Assembly (NCBI GenBank): GCA_900316665.1
Contig: ONDV01000017.1
Coordinates: 1 to 64,000 of the forward strand
DNA: 64,000 nucleotides
Direction of reading: 5' to 3'
From: an uncultured Lachnospiraceae bacterium
GTDB lineage: Bacteria; Bacillota; Clostridia; Lachnospirales; Lachnospiraceae
How positions within the stretch are numbered: the stretch's first letter is position 1; the number at the start of each line of letters is the position of its first letter. Below are positions 16,763 through 25,433 of the stretch, one piece after another. Below the pieces are notes generated by a model. It saw only the letters and a program-made list of their open reading frames with translations, did not search any database and was not told the origin of the DNA. The position numbers were made by a program, and so were the translations under genes.

Positions 16763-19434
16763 TATTTAATCATCTCCGCTGCGGTCTTTTTCGCAAGAGT
16801 AAGCGCCTCGTCAATTCCATCAGCTTTCTTGCCGCCTGCCTGAGCCATGTCCTTTCGTCCGCCGCCACCGCCGCCTACTAGAGGCGCTATGGTCTTTATT
16901 ATCATTCCGGCATCAGCACCCTTTTTGACTGCTTCGGGTCCCGCCATAGCTATGAGAGATACCTTTCCGCCGTTATCGGATGCGATCACTACAAGTGAAT
17001 CAGCTCCAAGAGCGGATCTTACATTATCACCGAATTCTCTTAAATCGCCGCCGGAAATTCCTTTTACGGATGTGGCAAGGAACTTTGTGCCATTCACGTC
17101 AACCGCATTTTTCACTACATCTTTTGCAGCATCTCCTGCCGCCTTTGCCTTAAGAGACTCATTCTCGGATTTCAGAGTCTTTATTTCCGAAAGCATCTTC
17201 TGGATCCTGTCATAAAGATCCTCCGGAGCGACCTTAGCGAGTGATGCTGCTGATTTAAGCATCTTGTCACGTTCCTCATAGAATTTGATGAGTCCGTCTG
17301 ATGTGACAGCCTCTATTCTTCTGACTCCGCTCGATACGCCTGATTCAGACAGAATACGGAAGGCACCTATTTCGCTGGTATTTTTGACATGAGTACCGCC
17401 ACAAAGTTCTGTCGATACATCACCCATCCTTACGACTCTGACCTTCTCACCGTATTTCTCACCGAAAAGAGCCATTGCTCCTGTCTTCTTGGCTTCTTCA
17501 AGACTCATGACATCGGTCCTGACCGGATACGAAGCCTTTATATATTTATTTACAAGTTCCTCGACCTTTATTATTTCATCACTTGTCATAGCCTGAAAAT
17601 GAGTGAAGTCGAATCTGAGTCTGTCTTCGTTATTATCAGATCCCGCCTGTTCGACATGGTCGCCGAGTACAGTCCGAAGAGCTGCCTGCAGAAGATGAGT
17701 TGCAGAATGATTTCTGGAAATCAAATCTCTTCTGTTCTTATCGACCGAAAGATTCACATTGGAACCTGATGTGATCGCGCCCTTTGTCATGACTCCGACA
17801 TGTCCGATCTTGCCTCCAAGCAGATGGATGGTGTCTTCGACAAGAAATTCTCCGTCATCTGATACAATGACACCTTTATCTCCATTCTGTCCGCCCATTG
17901 TAGCGTAAAATGGAGTCTTCTCGGTAATAATGGTGCCTCTCTGTCCCTCGGTCAGAGCATCCGTTATCTCATCTTCCGTCGTAAGGACAGTGACTTTTGA
18001 ATCGCACTTTAATGAATCATAACCCGTAAATTCGGAAGTGACGGACGGATCGATCTTCTCATAGACAGTCGCGTCCGTTCCCATGTAATTGGTCTCTTTT
18101 CTTGACTCTCTGGCAGTCTCTCGCTGAATGTCCATGCATTTGTCAAATCCTGCACGATCAAGAGTCATACCCTTCTCGCCAAGAATCTCGGCAGTCAGAT
18201 CCACCGGGAAGCCATAAGTATCATAGAGCCTGAATGCGTCTTCACCCGGAAGGACCGTCTCTCCCTTTGCTTTCAGATCGTCCTCATATTGAGAGAGCAT
18301 GGAAAGTCCCTGATCAATGGTCTTTTCGAATTTTTCCTCTTCCTGAAGAAGCACCTTTTGAATAAATGATTTCTTCTCGGAGAGTTCCGGGTAACCTGAT
18401 TTAGAGCATTCTATAACCGTCTCGGAAAGTTTTGACAGGAAACCGCTTCCAATTCCAAGCATCCTGCCATGGCGGGCAGCCCTTCTTATTAATCTCCTGA
18501 GAACATATCCCCTGCCTTCGTTAGACGGAAGAATACCATCGGAGATCATAAATGTCGCAGATCTGATATGGTCTGTAATAAGTCTTATTGAGACATCATC
18601 ATCACCCTTGCCGGCTGTCTTGTACTGCTTTCCGGACATCTCGCAGACCTTGTTTCGAATGGCGACCATTGTATCTATATCAAAGACTGACTCAACATCC
18701 TGCATGACGACCGCGAGTCTCTCAAGTCCCATTCCCGTATCAATGTTTTTCTGCTTGAGTTCTGTATAACCGCCGTGACCGTCACCCTCAAACTGGGTAA
18801 AGACGTTGTTCCAGATCTCCATGAAGCGGTCACCCTCACCGCCCATTACGTCGTCAGGACCTGTCCCGTACTTCTCGCCTCTGTCGTAATAAATCTCAGT
18901 ACAGGGACCGCAGGGACCTGCCCCGTGCTCCCAGAAATTATCGCATGATCCGTCAGCTGCGCGGCCGATCCTCATGATCTTGGCGGCAGGTATGCCTATC
19001 TCGTCATGCCAGATATTAAAAGCCTCGTCGTCATCAATATAAATAGTAGGATAGAGTCTTTCGGGATCCAGCTCCAGTACTTCCGTAAGGAATTCCCAGC
19101 TCCAGTGAATAGCTTCTTTTTTAAAATAATCACCGAAAGAGAAGTTTCCGAGCATTTCGAAAAAAGTAAGATGTCTCTCTGTCTTTCCGACATTCTCTAT
19201 ATCTCCGGTACGCACACACTTCTGACAAGTAGTGACCCGTCTTCTGGGAGGTATCTCCTGACCTGTAAAGTATGGCTTCAGAGGCGCCATTCCCGCATTA
19301 ATAAGAAGAAGACTGTTGTCGTTATGCGGCACCAGGGAAAAACTCTTCATCCTGAGATGTCCCTTTTTCTCAGAGAAAAAGTCAAGATACATCTCCCTTA
19401 ATTCATTTACTCCGTACTTCACTTTAGTTTCCAT
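16762..19434 (-). CDS. alaS: Alanyl-tRNA synthetase
   Basis: AlaRS charges tRNA-Ala and edits mischarged Ser/Gly. The 890-residue protein has the class II catalytic core (1-240, motif 2 TERHLTFFEMLGNFSFGDYF region, split), the editing domain zinc ligands HSATH and CGGTH, and the C-terminal C-Ala domain ending in GGGGGGRKDMAQAGG. The ATG at 19434 is preferred over the GTG directly before it. No T-box leader was seen. It shares an operon with the small membrane protein before it. Confidence 0.98.
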   Translation of the reverse strand: METKVKYGVNELREMYLDFFSEKKGHLRMKSFSLVPHNDNSLLLINAGMAPLKPYFTGQEIPPRRRVTTCQKCVRTGDIENVGKTERHLTFFEMLGNFSFGDYFKKEAIHWSWEFLTEVLELDPERLYPTIYIDDDEAFNIWHDEIGIPAAKIMRIGRAADGSCDNFWEHGAGPCGPCTEIYYDRGEKYGTGPDDVMGGEGDRFMEIWNNVFTQFEGDGHGGYTELKQKNIDTGMGLERLAVVMQDVESVFDIDTMVAIRNKVCEMSGKQYKTAGKGDDDVSIRLITDHIRSATFMISDGILPSNEGRGYVLRRLIRRAARHGRMLGIGSGFLSKLSETVIECSKSGYPELSEKKSFIQKVLLQEEEKFEKTIDQGLSMLSQYEDDLKAKGETVLPGEDAFRLYDTYGFPVDLTAEILGEKGMTLDRAGFDKCMDIQRETARESRKETNYMGTDATVYEKIDPSVTSEFTGYDSLKCDSKVTVLTTEDEITDALTEGQRGTIITEKTPFYATMGGQNGDKGVIVSDDGEFLVEDTIHLLGGKIGHVGVMTKGAITSGSNVNLSVDKNRRDLISRNHSATHLLQAALRTVLGDHVEQAGSDNNEDRLRFDFTHFQAMTSDEIIKVEELVNKYIKASYPVRTDVMSLEEAKKTGAMALFGEKYGEKVRVVRMGDVSTELCGGTHVKNTSEIGAFRILSESGVSSGVRRIEAVTSDGLIKFYEERDKMLKSAASLAKVAPEDLYDRIQKMLSEIKTLKSENESLKAKAAGDAAKDVVKNAVDVNGTKFLATSVKGISGGDLREFGDNVRSALGADSLVVIASDNGGKVSLIAMAGPEAVKKGADAGMIIKTIAPLVGGGGGGRKDMAQAGGKKADGIDEALTLAKKTAAEMIK

Positions 19435-19462
19435 CACTTTCCGTATAAAATCAGGCGCCGGA

Positions 19463-19627
19463 TCAGTCTGTCACATCTCTTGAGTCAGCTGATGTGCTGT
19501 CAGAAGCTTTTTTCTTCTCGTCTCTTTTAGTCCATCGTATTCCCATGAATACGCCGAGAACTGCTACTGCAATAAGTATCAGCATAATAATAATGTATTG
19601 AAGAAAACTTCCAAGAAATGCGATCAT
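19463..19627 (-). CDS. Small single-pass membrane protein, unknown function
   Basis: A 54-residue protein with one hydrophobic segment (FLQYIIIMLILIAVAVLGVFMG) followed by a basic-then-acidic tail (RWTKRDEKKKASDSTSADSRD). The ATG at 19627 has AAGGAG 6 nt upstream, so the reading frame extension before it is left out. It lies between a consensus promoter and alaS and is therefore probably co-transcribed with alaS. No family recognised. Confidence 0.7.
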   Translation of the reverse strand: MIAFLGSFLQYIIIMLILIAVAVLGVFMGIRWTKRDEKKKASDSTSADSRDVTD

Positions 19628-19671
19628 AGGCGCTCCTTTCCTATCTCGCGGCAACTCCTGCCGTCTATGAA

Positions 19672-19700
19672 ATTATAGAATAATAGCGAAGAAGTGTCAA
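19672..19700 (-). promoter_or_regulatory. Consensus sigma-A promoter of the small ORF-alaS-ywlG operon
   Basis: Perfect TTGACA (19695-19700) and TATAAT (19672-19677) on the minus strand with a 17-nt spacer, 45 nt upstream of the small membrane protein. A short GGCA/TGCC hairpin lies in the leader. Confidence 0.9.
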
Positions 19701-19813
19701 AGGCATACTAAAAATTGGAAGTTTTTATTATTTAAACGTGGTATACTAGTTTTCGTTTGCACAAAAAAGTGTCCATTAGTATAACCTTTATGATCATTAA
19801 AAGAAACGGATAT

Positions 19814-20764
19814 ATGATGAATAAAAAAATAACAGGAAAAGACAAGTCGCCTTTCATGCAGCGCGGTATCACCGTATTCTTAGGGACAATGATCTCATGC
19901 GCCCTTTGGGGTTCGGCATTTCCCGGAGTAAAGACAGGAATGAGGCTCCTTTCCATCGGACCTGATGATACGGCAAACCAGCTTCTCTTTGCCGGTATCA
20001 GGTTCTTTATGGCAGGGATCATGATAATAGCAGTAGATTGCATCATCAGAAGAAAATTACTGATACCCGATAAAAGACAGGCTGTGAAAATACTCATACT
20101 GTCGCTCTTTCAGACCGTGGGACAGTACACTTTTTATTATATCGGAATTGCACACACATCAGGAGTCAACACTTCCATCGTCGATTCCACTTCATATTTC
20201 TTTGCGATCCTTTCATCGACTCTTTTATTTCGAATGGAGAAAATGACATGGAAGAAGATATTCGGATGCCTGCTTGGATTCTCTGGTGTAATACTTGTGA
20301 ACATGAGCGGACTGTCTCTTCATTTCAACATGACATTCTCAGGGGAAGGCATGATTCTTTTGTCATCCATGTCATACGCCTTCTCCAGTTCCTTTACAAA
20401 GATATTTTCAAAAGATGATGATCCCGTACTTCTATCAGGATACCAGTTTATTACAGGCTCTCTGATTTTAATTGCAGCATCAAAAACTGCCGGAGCCCGA
20501 ATACAAAATGTATCCGTCCCGGCAGCTGTCCTCTGGGTATATCTGGCCTTCATATCCGCCGCAGCATTTTCTATCTGGTCAGTGCTGTTAAAATATAACG
20601 ATGTCTCTCGCGTATCAATATACGGCTTTATGAATCCAATATTCGGAGTGCTGATGTCCGCCGCATTTCTCGGCGAGACCGAAGGACTCGGACTTAATTA
20701 TATTGCAGCATTAATAATAATATCCGTCGGGATCACTCTGGTAAACCGCACCGGCAGCAGATAG
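19814..20764 (+). CDS. EamA/DMT family transporter
   Basis: A 10-helix drug/metabolite transporter with two EamA repeats (about residues 20-150 and 165-305). Motifs: ISCALWGSAFPGVKTG in the first helix, the helix-4/5 SGVNTSIVDSTSYFF segment, and GVILVNMSG. Substrate cannot be told. The start is uncertain: ATG at 19814 is preferred, with ATG 19790 and TTG 19757 as alternatives, none having a good ribosome binding site; TATACT at 19742-19747 may be its -10 box. It is convergent with the metallo-hydrolase gene, only 4 nt apart. Confidence 0.85.
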   Translation: MMNKKITGKDKSPFMQRGITVFLGTMISCALWGSAFPGVKTGMRLLSIGPDDTANQLLFAGIRFFMAGIMIIAVDCIIRRKLLIPDKRQAVKILILSLFQTVGQYTFYYIGIAHTSGVNTSIVDSTSYFFAILSSTLLFRMEKMTWKKIFGCLLGFSGVILVNMSGLSLHFNMTFSGEGMILLSSMSYAFSSSFTKIFSKDDDPVLLSGYQFITGSLILIAASKTAGARIQNVSVPAAVLWVYLAFISAAAFSIWSVLLKYNDVSRVSIYGFMNPIFGVLMSAAFLGETEGLGLNYIAALIIISVGITLVNRTGSR

Positions 20765-20768
20765 TGTT

Positions 20769-21533
20769 TCATCTCTCGTCCGGAATGTCAAATACTATAT
20801 CCGGCCTGTCGATATCTATTATTCTGTCGCGAAGATTTACGATCTCAGGATCACGCTTTAATTCTCTGACCAGATCGTATTTTCCGAAAAGATGCATTGG
20901 GAAAATAAGATCGGTCGTAATATTCATGAGATAATATTTTATTCCGTCAAAACTTGTCCTGCCAAGCCTTCCGTCAAGCACCACAAAAGCCAGATCCACA
21001 TGGGTTCCCTTTATAATTTTAAGTTCCCGTCTGTATGAAGACTTCTCGGTCTGGTACATAAGATCTTCCGTATCTCCGAGATTCCAGATATTCATATTGC
21101 CGGCGTGATAGAGCCTGAGTCCTTCACAGTCAACCACATAAGATACCCCGCTTCCGGTCGAACGAAGAGATTTTATCTTTATCTCTCCAAGTTCCAGATC
21201 AGTCCTCGGATGCATCTTCTTTATTTTTCTCATATCATTTTCTGAAAGTTTAAAGCGGTCTTTTATTTCATCGCCTACCCTTATATCTGATGAAAAAACA
21301 TATCTCACATGAGGAAGGGTGTGGATATACTTAAATATCTCCGGAGAAAAATGGTCAGGATTCCGGCAGCTCGAAAAGAATACCACATTCTTTCCTCTGT
21401 CAAAAGGAGAAAGCACGGCATGCGATATGAAGCCTGCCCCAGGAGATCCCTTTGGTATAAAATCAAAAATCAGAACATGCCTGTCAAGCTCGATCTCAAA
21501 ACCGCAATGATCCAGATATGTAACCTTTATCAT
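20769..21533 (-). CDS. Metallo-beta-lactamase fold protein with altered metal motif
   Basis: About 254 residues with the UlaG/YfhI-like arrangement: YLDHCGFEIEL at the start, then a short segment NPDHFSP where the HxHxDH motif is expected, and YHAGNMNIWNL, VDLAFVVLD and FPMHLFGKYD further on. Only the Asp-His pair of the main metal motif is kept; the first two His are replaced (SSCRNPDH). The downstream His residues remain, so one-metal binding or loss of activity are both possible. The ATG at 21533 has AGGTG upstream and lies 13 nt after mtaD, so it belongs to the nucleoside operon. Confidence 0.8.
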   Translation of the reverse strand: MIKVTYLDHCGFEIELDRHVLIFDFIPKGSPGAGFISHAVLSPFDRGKNVVFFSSCRNPDHFSPEIFKYIHTLPHVRYVFSSDIRVGDEIKDRFKLSENDMRKIKKMHPRTDLELGEIKIKSLRSTGSGVSYVVDCEGLRLYHAGNMNIWNLGDTEDLMYQTEKSSYRRELKIIKGTHVDLAFVVLDGRLGRTSFDGIKYYLMNITTDLIFPMHLFGKYDLVRELKRDPEIVNLRDRIIDIDRPDIVFDIPDER

Positions 21534-21546
21534 ACAAATCACCTGT

Positions 21547-22842
21547 TTATCTCATGCGGTTAATTATGGAATTGGCTTTTTCATATACAGTCTCCGGCTC
21601 AAATCCAATGTTGAATTCACCGTCCTCATAGAGGATCCTGCCGTTTACCATTGTCATTTTGACATTCTGCTTGGAGCCTGCATATACAATATTCTTTACA
21701 ATGTTATTTTCCGGCTGCATATTGGGCTGGGAAAGATCAATCATTATTATGTCAGCAAGCTTCCCGGGTGCCAGGCAGTCACAGTCAGGAAGGTTCATGC
21801 AGCGGGCGCCTTCAGTTACAGCTGAATACAGCACCTCATCTGCCGGAACTACCGATGCGTCATTTTCTCTTACTTTTGCAAGTGCAGTAGTAAGATACAT
21901 CTCTCTGAAGAAATCAAGAGCATTATTCGATGCCGGTCCGTCCGTACCTATGGCAAGAGGAATTCCTTCTTTCAGAAATCTGTTTACCGGAGCGATCCCT
22001 GACGCCAGCTTCAGATTGGATGCCGGGTTTGTAATGGCATAAATATGATGCTTCTTCATGATCTCAAAATCATCATCGGAAAGCCAGACTGCATGATAAG
22101 AACCGCCACCGTATTCATACATGCCGAGAGATTCCATAAGGGCGGTCGGAGTCATCCCGTAACGTTCAATGCAGCCGTCCACTTCAGCTTTCGTCTCAGA
22201 ATTATGAAGGAAAACAGGGCTCTTATATTTATGTGCCAGAGAGGCGATTCCCTTCATCCGCTCCATGGATGTAGTATATTCGGCGTGGAATCCCATAATG
22301 AAAGATACCAGACCATTGTCTTCGCCCATTTCGTTTACAATGTTATAATTTTTCTCGACCTCTTCTATTGATGATCCGAAATTATTAAAACCGGAGGTCT
22401 GCACGGTCCTGAATCCTGTATCAATGGAAGCCCTGGCATTATCAGGCGGGAAGAAATACATATCAAAATTTGAAGTGATTCCCGAGGTCAGATATTCCAT
22501 TATGCCCAGGATATCAAGCCAGTAAATGTCATCCGGCTTCAAAAGCGCCTCTCTCGGAAATACCTGCTCATTCAGCCAGCTCTGAAGAGGAAGGTCATCG
22601 GCAAGACTCCGAAGAAAGGTCATGGCAGTATGAGTATGGGCATTTTTAAAGCCGGGCATAAGAAGATTTCCCCTGCAGTCTATGGTACGGTCGGCTTTCC
22701 AGTCTTCGGAATGAAGACAAGACACTTCCTCTCCCACATAAGAAATCCTCGTGTCCTCGGTTCTAAGTTCTCCCTCTATCACCCGAAACGAGTGTCCCTC
22801 TCCGGGCAGAAGTATTTTTGCATTGATAAATCTGATATTCAT
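21547..22842 (-). CDS. mtaD: Amidohydrolase, 5'-methylthioadenosine/S-adenosylhomocysteine deaminase type
   Basis: A 431-residue amidohydrolase of the ATZ/TRZ and MtaD group, which deaminates adenosine derivatives. Metal-ligand motif is NAHTHTAM, with HNSETKAEVD, HAVWLSDDD and the GTDGPASNN motif holding the metal Asp. The ATG at 22842 lies 2 nt after the punA stop; the longer open frame covers punA and is rejected. Next to punA it probably supplies inosine-type nucleosides for phosphorolysis. Exact substrate is not certain. Confidence 0.88.
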   Translation of the reverse strand: MNIRFINAKILLPGEGHSFRVIEGELRTEDTRISYVGEEVSCLHSEDWKADRTIDCRGNLLMPGFKNAHTHTAMTFLRSLADDLPLQSWLNEQVFPREALLKPDDIYWLDILGIMEYLTSGITSNFDMYFFPPDNARASIDTGFRTVQTSGFNNFGSSIEEVEKNYNIVNEMGEDNGLVSFIMGFHAEYTTSMERMKGIASLAHKYKSPVFLHNSETKAEVDGCIERYGMTPTALMESLGMYEYGGGSYHAVWLSDDDFEIMKKHHIYAITNPASNLKLASGIAPVNRFLKEGIPLAIGTDGPASNNALDFFREMYLTTALAKVRENDASVVPADEVLYSAVTEGARCMNLPDCDCLAPGKLADIIMIDLSQPNMQPENNIVKNIVYAGSKQNVKMTMVNGRILYEDGEFNIGFEPETVYEKANSIINRMR

Positions 22843-22844
22843 AA

Positions 22845-23693
22845 TTATTCTCTTTCTAAGCTGCTGATATTTTTTATTATGGCTGAAACGAGAGCAGTAA
22901 ATTTTTCTTTTACTTTTTCTCCTGCAAGAAGTACTTCCTCCTCGGTAAGAGGAGTCGGCGAAATCCCTGCCGCAAGATTTGAAATGCACGAAATACCGAT
23001 TATTTTCATATTCATGTGATTTGCGGCAACAGCCTCTATCGCCGTGGACATACCTACCGCATCAGCTCCCATGGTATGAAGCATCCTGATCTCAGCCGGC
23101 GATTCATAATTCGGACCTTTTGTCTGGACATATACACCTTCCTTCAAGTCGATTCCAAGATTTGATGCTGTATCTTTCGCAAGTACGCGAAGATCCCTGT
23201 CATATATCTCCGACATATCCGGAAATCTTGACCCGAGAAATGAAATATTTTCTCCCCGAAGAGGTGAAGGTACGAAAAATGATATCTGATCAGTGATAAG
23301 CATAAGATCGCCTGCACTAAAATCAGGATTTATTCCTCCGGCGGCATTGGTCAGAAAGAGATATTTTGCGCCAAGAAGCCCGAGTATTCTCTCCGGCATG
23401 ACCACATCGGTCACATCATATCCTTCATAATAATGAACCCGTCCCTGCATTACAGCCAGATTCAGATCTGATCCCGGAAGAGTTCCGAAAAGAAAGCTTC
23501 CCTTGTGACCGGGTGCCGTTGAAACCGGAAATCCCGGAATATCCCTGTAGCTTATCTCCTGTCTGACATCGATTACCTGACCGTAATCACCGAGTCCTGA
23601 TCCAAGCACAAGAGCCAGATCCACTTTCCAGTCACCGAGTCTGTCAGAAACATATTGGAAAGCTGTCTTAAGTGTATTTTCTACTGAATTCAT
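22845..23693 (-). CDS. punA: Purine nucleoside phosphorylase
   Basis: The enzyme splits inosine and guanosine with phosphate. The 282-residue trimeric type protein has LVLGSGLGDYG at the phosphate site, GRVHYYEGY, LTNAAGGINPDF, the GPNYESPAEIRM motif with the purine-site Glu, and GADAVGMSTAIEA. AGGAGGG precedes the ATG. It is first in a three-gene purine salvage operon with mtaD and the metallo-hydrolase. Confidence 0.96.
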   Translation of the reverse strand: MNSVENTLKTAFQYVSDRLGDWKVDLALVLGSGLGDYGQVIDVRQEISYRDIPGFPVSTAPGHKGSFLFGTLPGSDLNLAVMQGRVHYYEGYDVTDVVMPERILGLLGAKYLFLTNAAGGINPDFSAGDLMLITDQISFFVPSPLRGENISFLGSRFPDMSEIYDRDLRVLAKDTASNLGIDLKEGVYVQTKGPNYESPAEIRMLHTMGADAVGMSTAIEAVAANHMNMKIIGISCISNLAAGISPTPLTEEEVLLAGEKVKEKFTALVSAIIKNISSLERE

Positions 23694-23918
23694 CTTTTTC
23701 CCTCCTGAATGCTTCTACTTTATCACATCAAGGCAGCCTTTTGGACTTCAATAATTATTTTTTTGAGTTTATTCAAATTTTAATGTATAACTGTAATTGG
23801 AGTGCTTTTGTCTTATCCGTTGATAATGCAATATCAAGCATTTCTGCTTAAATAATTTTAAACAATGCAGACTAAAATGAATTCAACATATAATCACGAA
23901 TTAATAAATGGAGAAACA
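23694..23918 (+). other. Divergent intergenic region with a fragment of the repeat core
   Basis: This 225-nt AT-rich region separates punA (minus) from the ClC gene (plus). At 23837-23850 it has AAGCATTTCTGCTT, followed by an AT-rich tail, which matches the inner part of repeat copy C (54002-54015) and in part copy B. No reliable promoter hexamer pair was found for either gene. Confidence 0.5.
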
Positions 23919-25199
23919 ATGATCAGAGAAAAAATCAACCATTTGAAAAAAACAGGCTACCGTGTCATTACCTCATTCATGTGGATCCTGACCGCAGTGC
24001 TGACGGGAGCTGCCCTTGGTTTCATAGGATCTTTTTTCTATATAGGAATTGACTGGGCAACCGATATGAGAAAAGCTCATCCTGAGATAATGTACCTTCT
24101 CCCTGTCGGAGCTGTTGTCGTGCTTCTCTTCTATCATCTCATGGATGCGGACAACCCCGGCGGAACCAATCTCGTCATATCCGGAGTCCGGGAAGACAAG
24201 CACATTCCCCTCCGTATGGTGCCGCTTATCTTTGCCTCGACGATCTTTTCGCATTTCTGCGGAGCCTCTGTGGGACGCGAAGGCGCGGCTCTGCAGCTGG
24301 GAGGATCAGTCGGAGATTTTTTCTCAAAGATTCTCCGGCTCAATAAAAATGACAGGCATATTATGATACTTTCCGGAATGAGCGCGGCTTTTTCAGCTCT
24401 TCTCGGTACACCTCTCGCGGCAGCAGTACTTGCCATGGAAATCACAAGCGTAGGCGTGATGAATTATCCCGCTATCCTGCCATGCGTGATCTCTGCCCTC
24501 ACTGCACGAGGTATAGCTATATGGCTTGATATACCGGCTGCGAAATTTTCTCTCGGCTTAATAAAATCATTCGGAATAATTCCCGCCATTCAAATAAGCG
24601 TAGTCGGCATACTTTCAGGATTTATAAGCATACTGTTTATTATTGCAATAAGCAAAGCCGAAAAATACAGCAGCATGTTTATAAAGAATAAGTACCTGAG
24701 AGCGATCATACTTGGCTCGATCCTTCTCGGTCTGACATTTCTTTTTGATCTGACTCCGACCAGTCACGGAGCTTATAACGGCGCCGGGCTTGATATGCTT
24801 GAACTTGCGATAAGGAGAAACGCAAGCTGGTATGACTTTCTTATGAAAATAGTCTTTACAGCCCTCTCCATTGCAGCCGGATATAAGGGCGGAGAAATAG
24901 TTCCGTCATTTGTTATAGGGGCTACATCAGGGTGTCTTATCGGACAGTTTACCGGCATGGATCCGGGACTTGCTGCCGCAGTCGGAATGGTTTCGGTTTT
25001 CTGCGGAGTCACCAACTGCCCGATTACGGCATTGATGTTTGCTTTTGAGCTTTTCGGATTTGAAGCCATGCCTTATTTCATGCTGTCCATAGCGCTGTCA
25101 TATGTCTTCTCAAGCTATTACAGCCTTTATAAGACTCAGCATTTCCACTACGGAAAATTCCACGGAGACAACCGGAACAATATCAAAAATGCAATTTGA
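23919..25199 (+). CDS. ClC family chloride channel or H+/Cl- antiporter
   Basis: A 426-residue ClC protein with ten or more membrane segments. Selectivity filter motifs are GREGAALQLGG (the GREGP type motif, with Ala for Pro), GVTNCPITALMFAFE (the GxFxP region) and GMSAAFSALLGTPLAAA. The first filter motif (GSGIP) is represented by NPGGTN. The ATG at 23919 is chosen because GGAG lies 5 nt upstream. It is monocistronic and convergent with the nuclease gene, the gap being filled by repeat copy B. Confidence 0.9.
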   Translation: MIREKINHLKKTGYRVITSFMWILTAVLTGAALGFIGSFFYIGIDWATDMRKAHPEIMYLLPVGAVVVLLFYHLMDADNPGGTNLVISGVREDKHIPLRMVPLIFASTIFSHFCGASVGREGAALQLGGSVGDFFSKILRLNKNDRHIMILSGMSAAFSALLGTPLAAAVLAMEITSVGVMNYPAILPCVISALTARGIAIWLDIPAAKFSLGLIKSFGIIPAIQISVVGILSGFISILFIIAISKAEKYSSMFIKNKYLRAIILGSILLGLTFLFDLTPTSHGAYNGAGLDMLELAIRRNASWYDFLMKIVFTALSIAAGYKGGEIVPSFVIGATSGCLIGQFTGMDPGLAAAVGMVSVFCGVTNCPITALMFAFELFGFEAMPYFMLSIALSYVFSSYYSLYKTQHFHYGKFHGDNRNNIKNAI

Positions 25200-25213
25200 T
25201 ATATGGATCGTTT

Positions 25214-25433
25214 TCGTCGCAAGGATTCATTTGCTTTTTGCTTACAGATGTCACAGTGGTGGCTCACAAGTTGTGTTTTTCTGTTTGCTCGCACGCGCTT
25301 ATTAGCGGCTCTCTGACAAAAGCGCGCAGAAATGCTTGAATTAACAATGTTCGCCACCATCTGTGCATCTGTAAGCAAGCTATAATGAATCCCTTGCGAC
25401 GAAAATTTTCATTATTGATGTGGGAAGTTTCAG
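25214..25433. repeat. Palindromic intergenic repeat, copy B
   Basis: The copy begins with TCGTCGCAAGGATTCATT (25214) and ends with the complement of nearly the same sequence at about 25402, so it has terminal inverted repeats of roughly 60 nt (TTACAGATG, GTGGC and GTGTT blocks also match between arms). Bases 25403-25433 are the conserved tail seen in copy A. It fills the gap between the convergent ClC and nuclease genes; the nuclease stop codon lies against the tail. Compared with copies A and C the tail stands at the other arm, as if the core were inverted. Confidence 0.85.

Noticed and set aside
19628-19756. T-box leader before alaS
   Set aside because: The promoter-to-gene distance is short and no T-box sequence or specifier-like structure was seen.
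22843-22989. N-terminal extension of the amidohydrolase
   Set aside because: It would lie inside punA; the ATG at 22842 directly after the punA stop agrees with family starts.
25148-25378. 76-codon minus-strand frame in repeat copy B
   Set aside because: It shares text with the frame in copy A only because the DNA is repeated; copy C does not keep the same frame, so it is not likely to be a gene.
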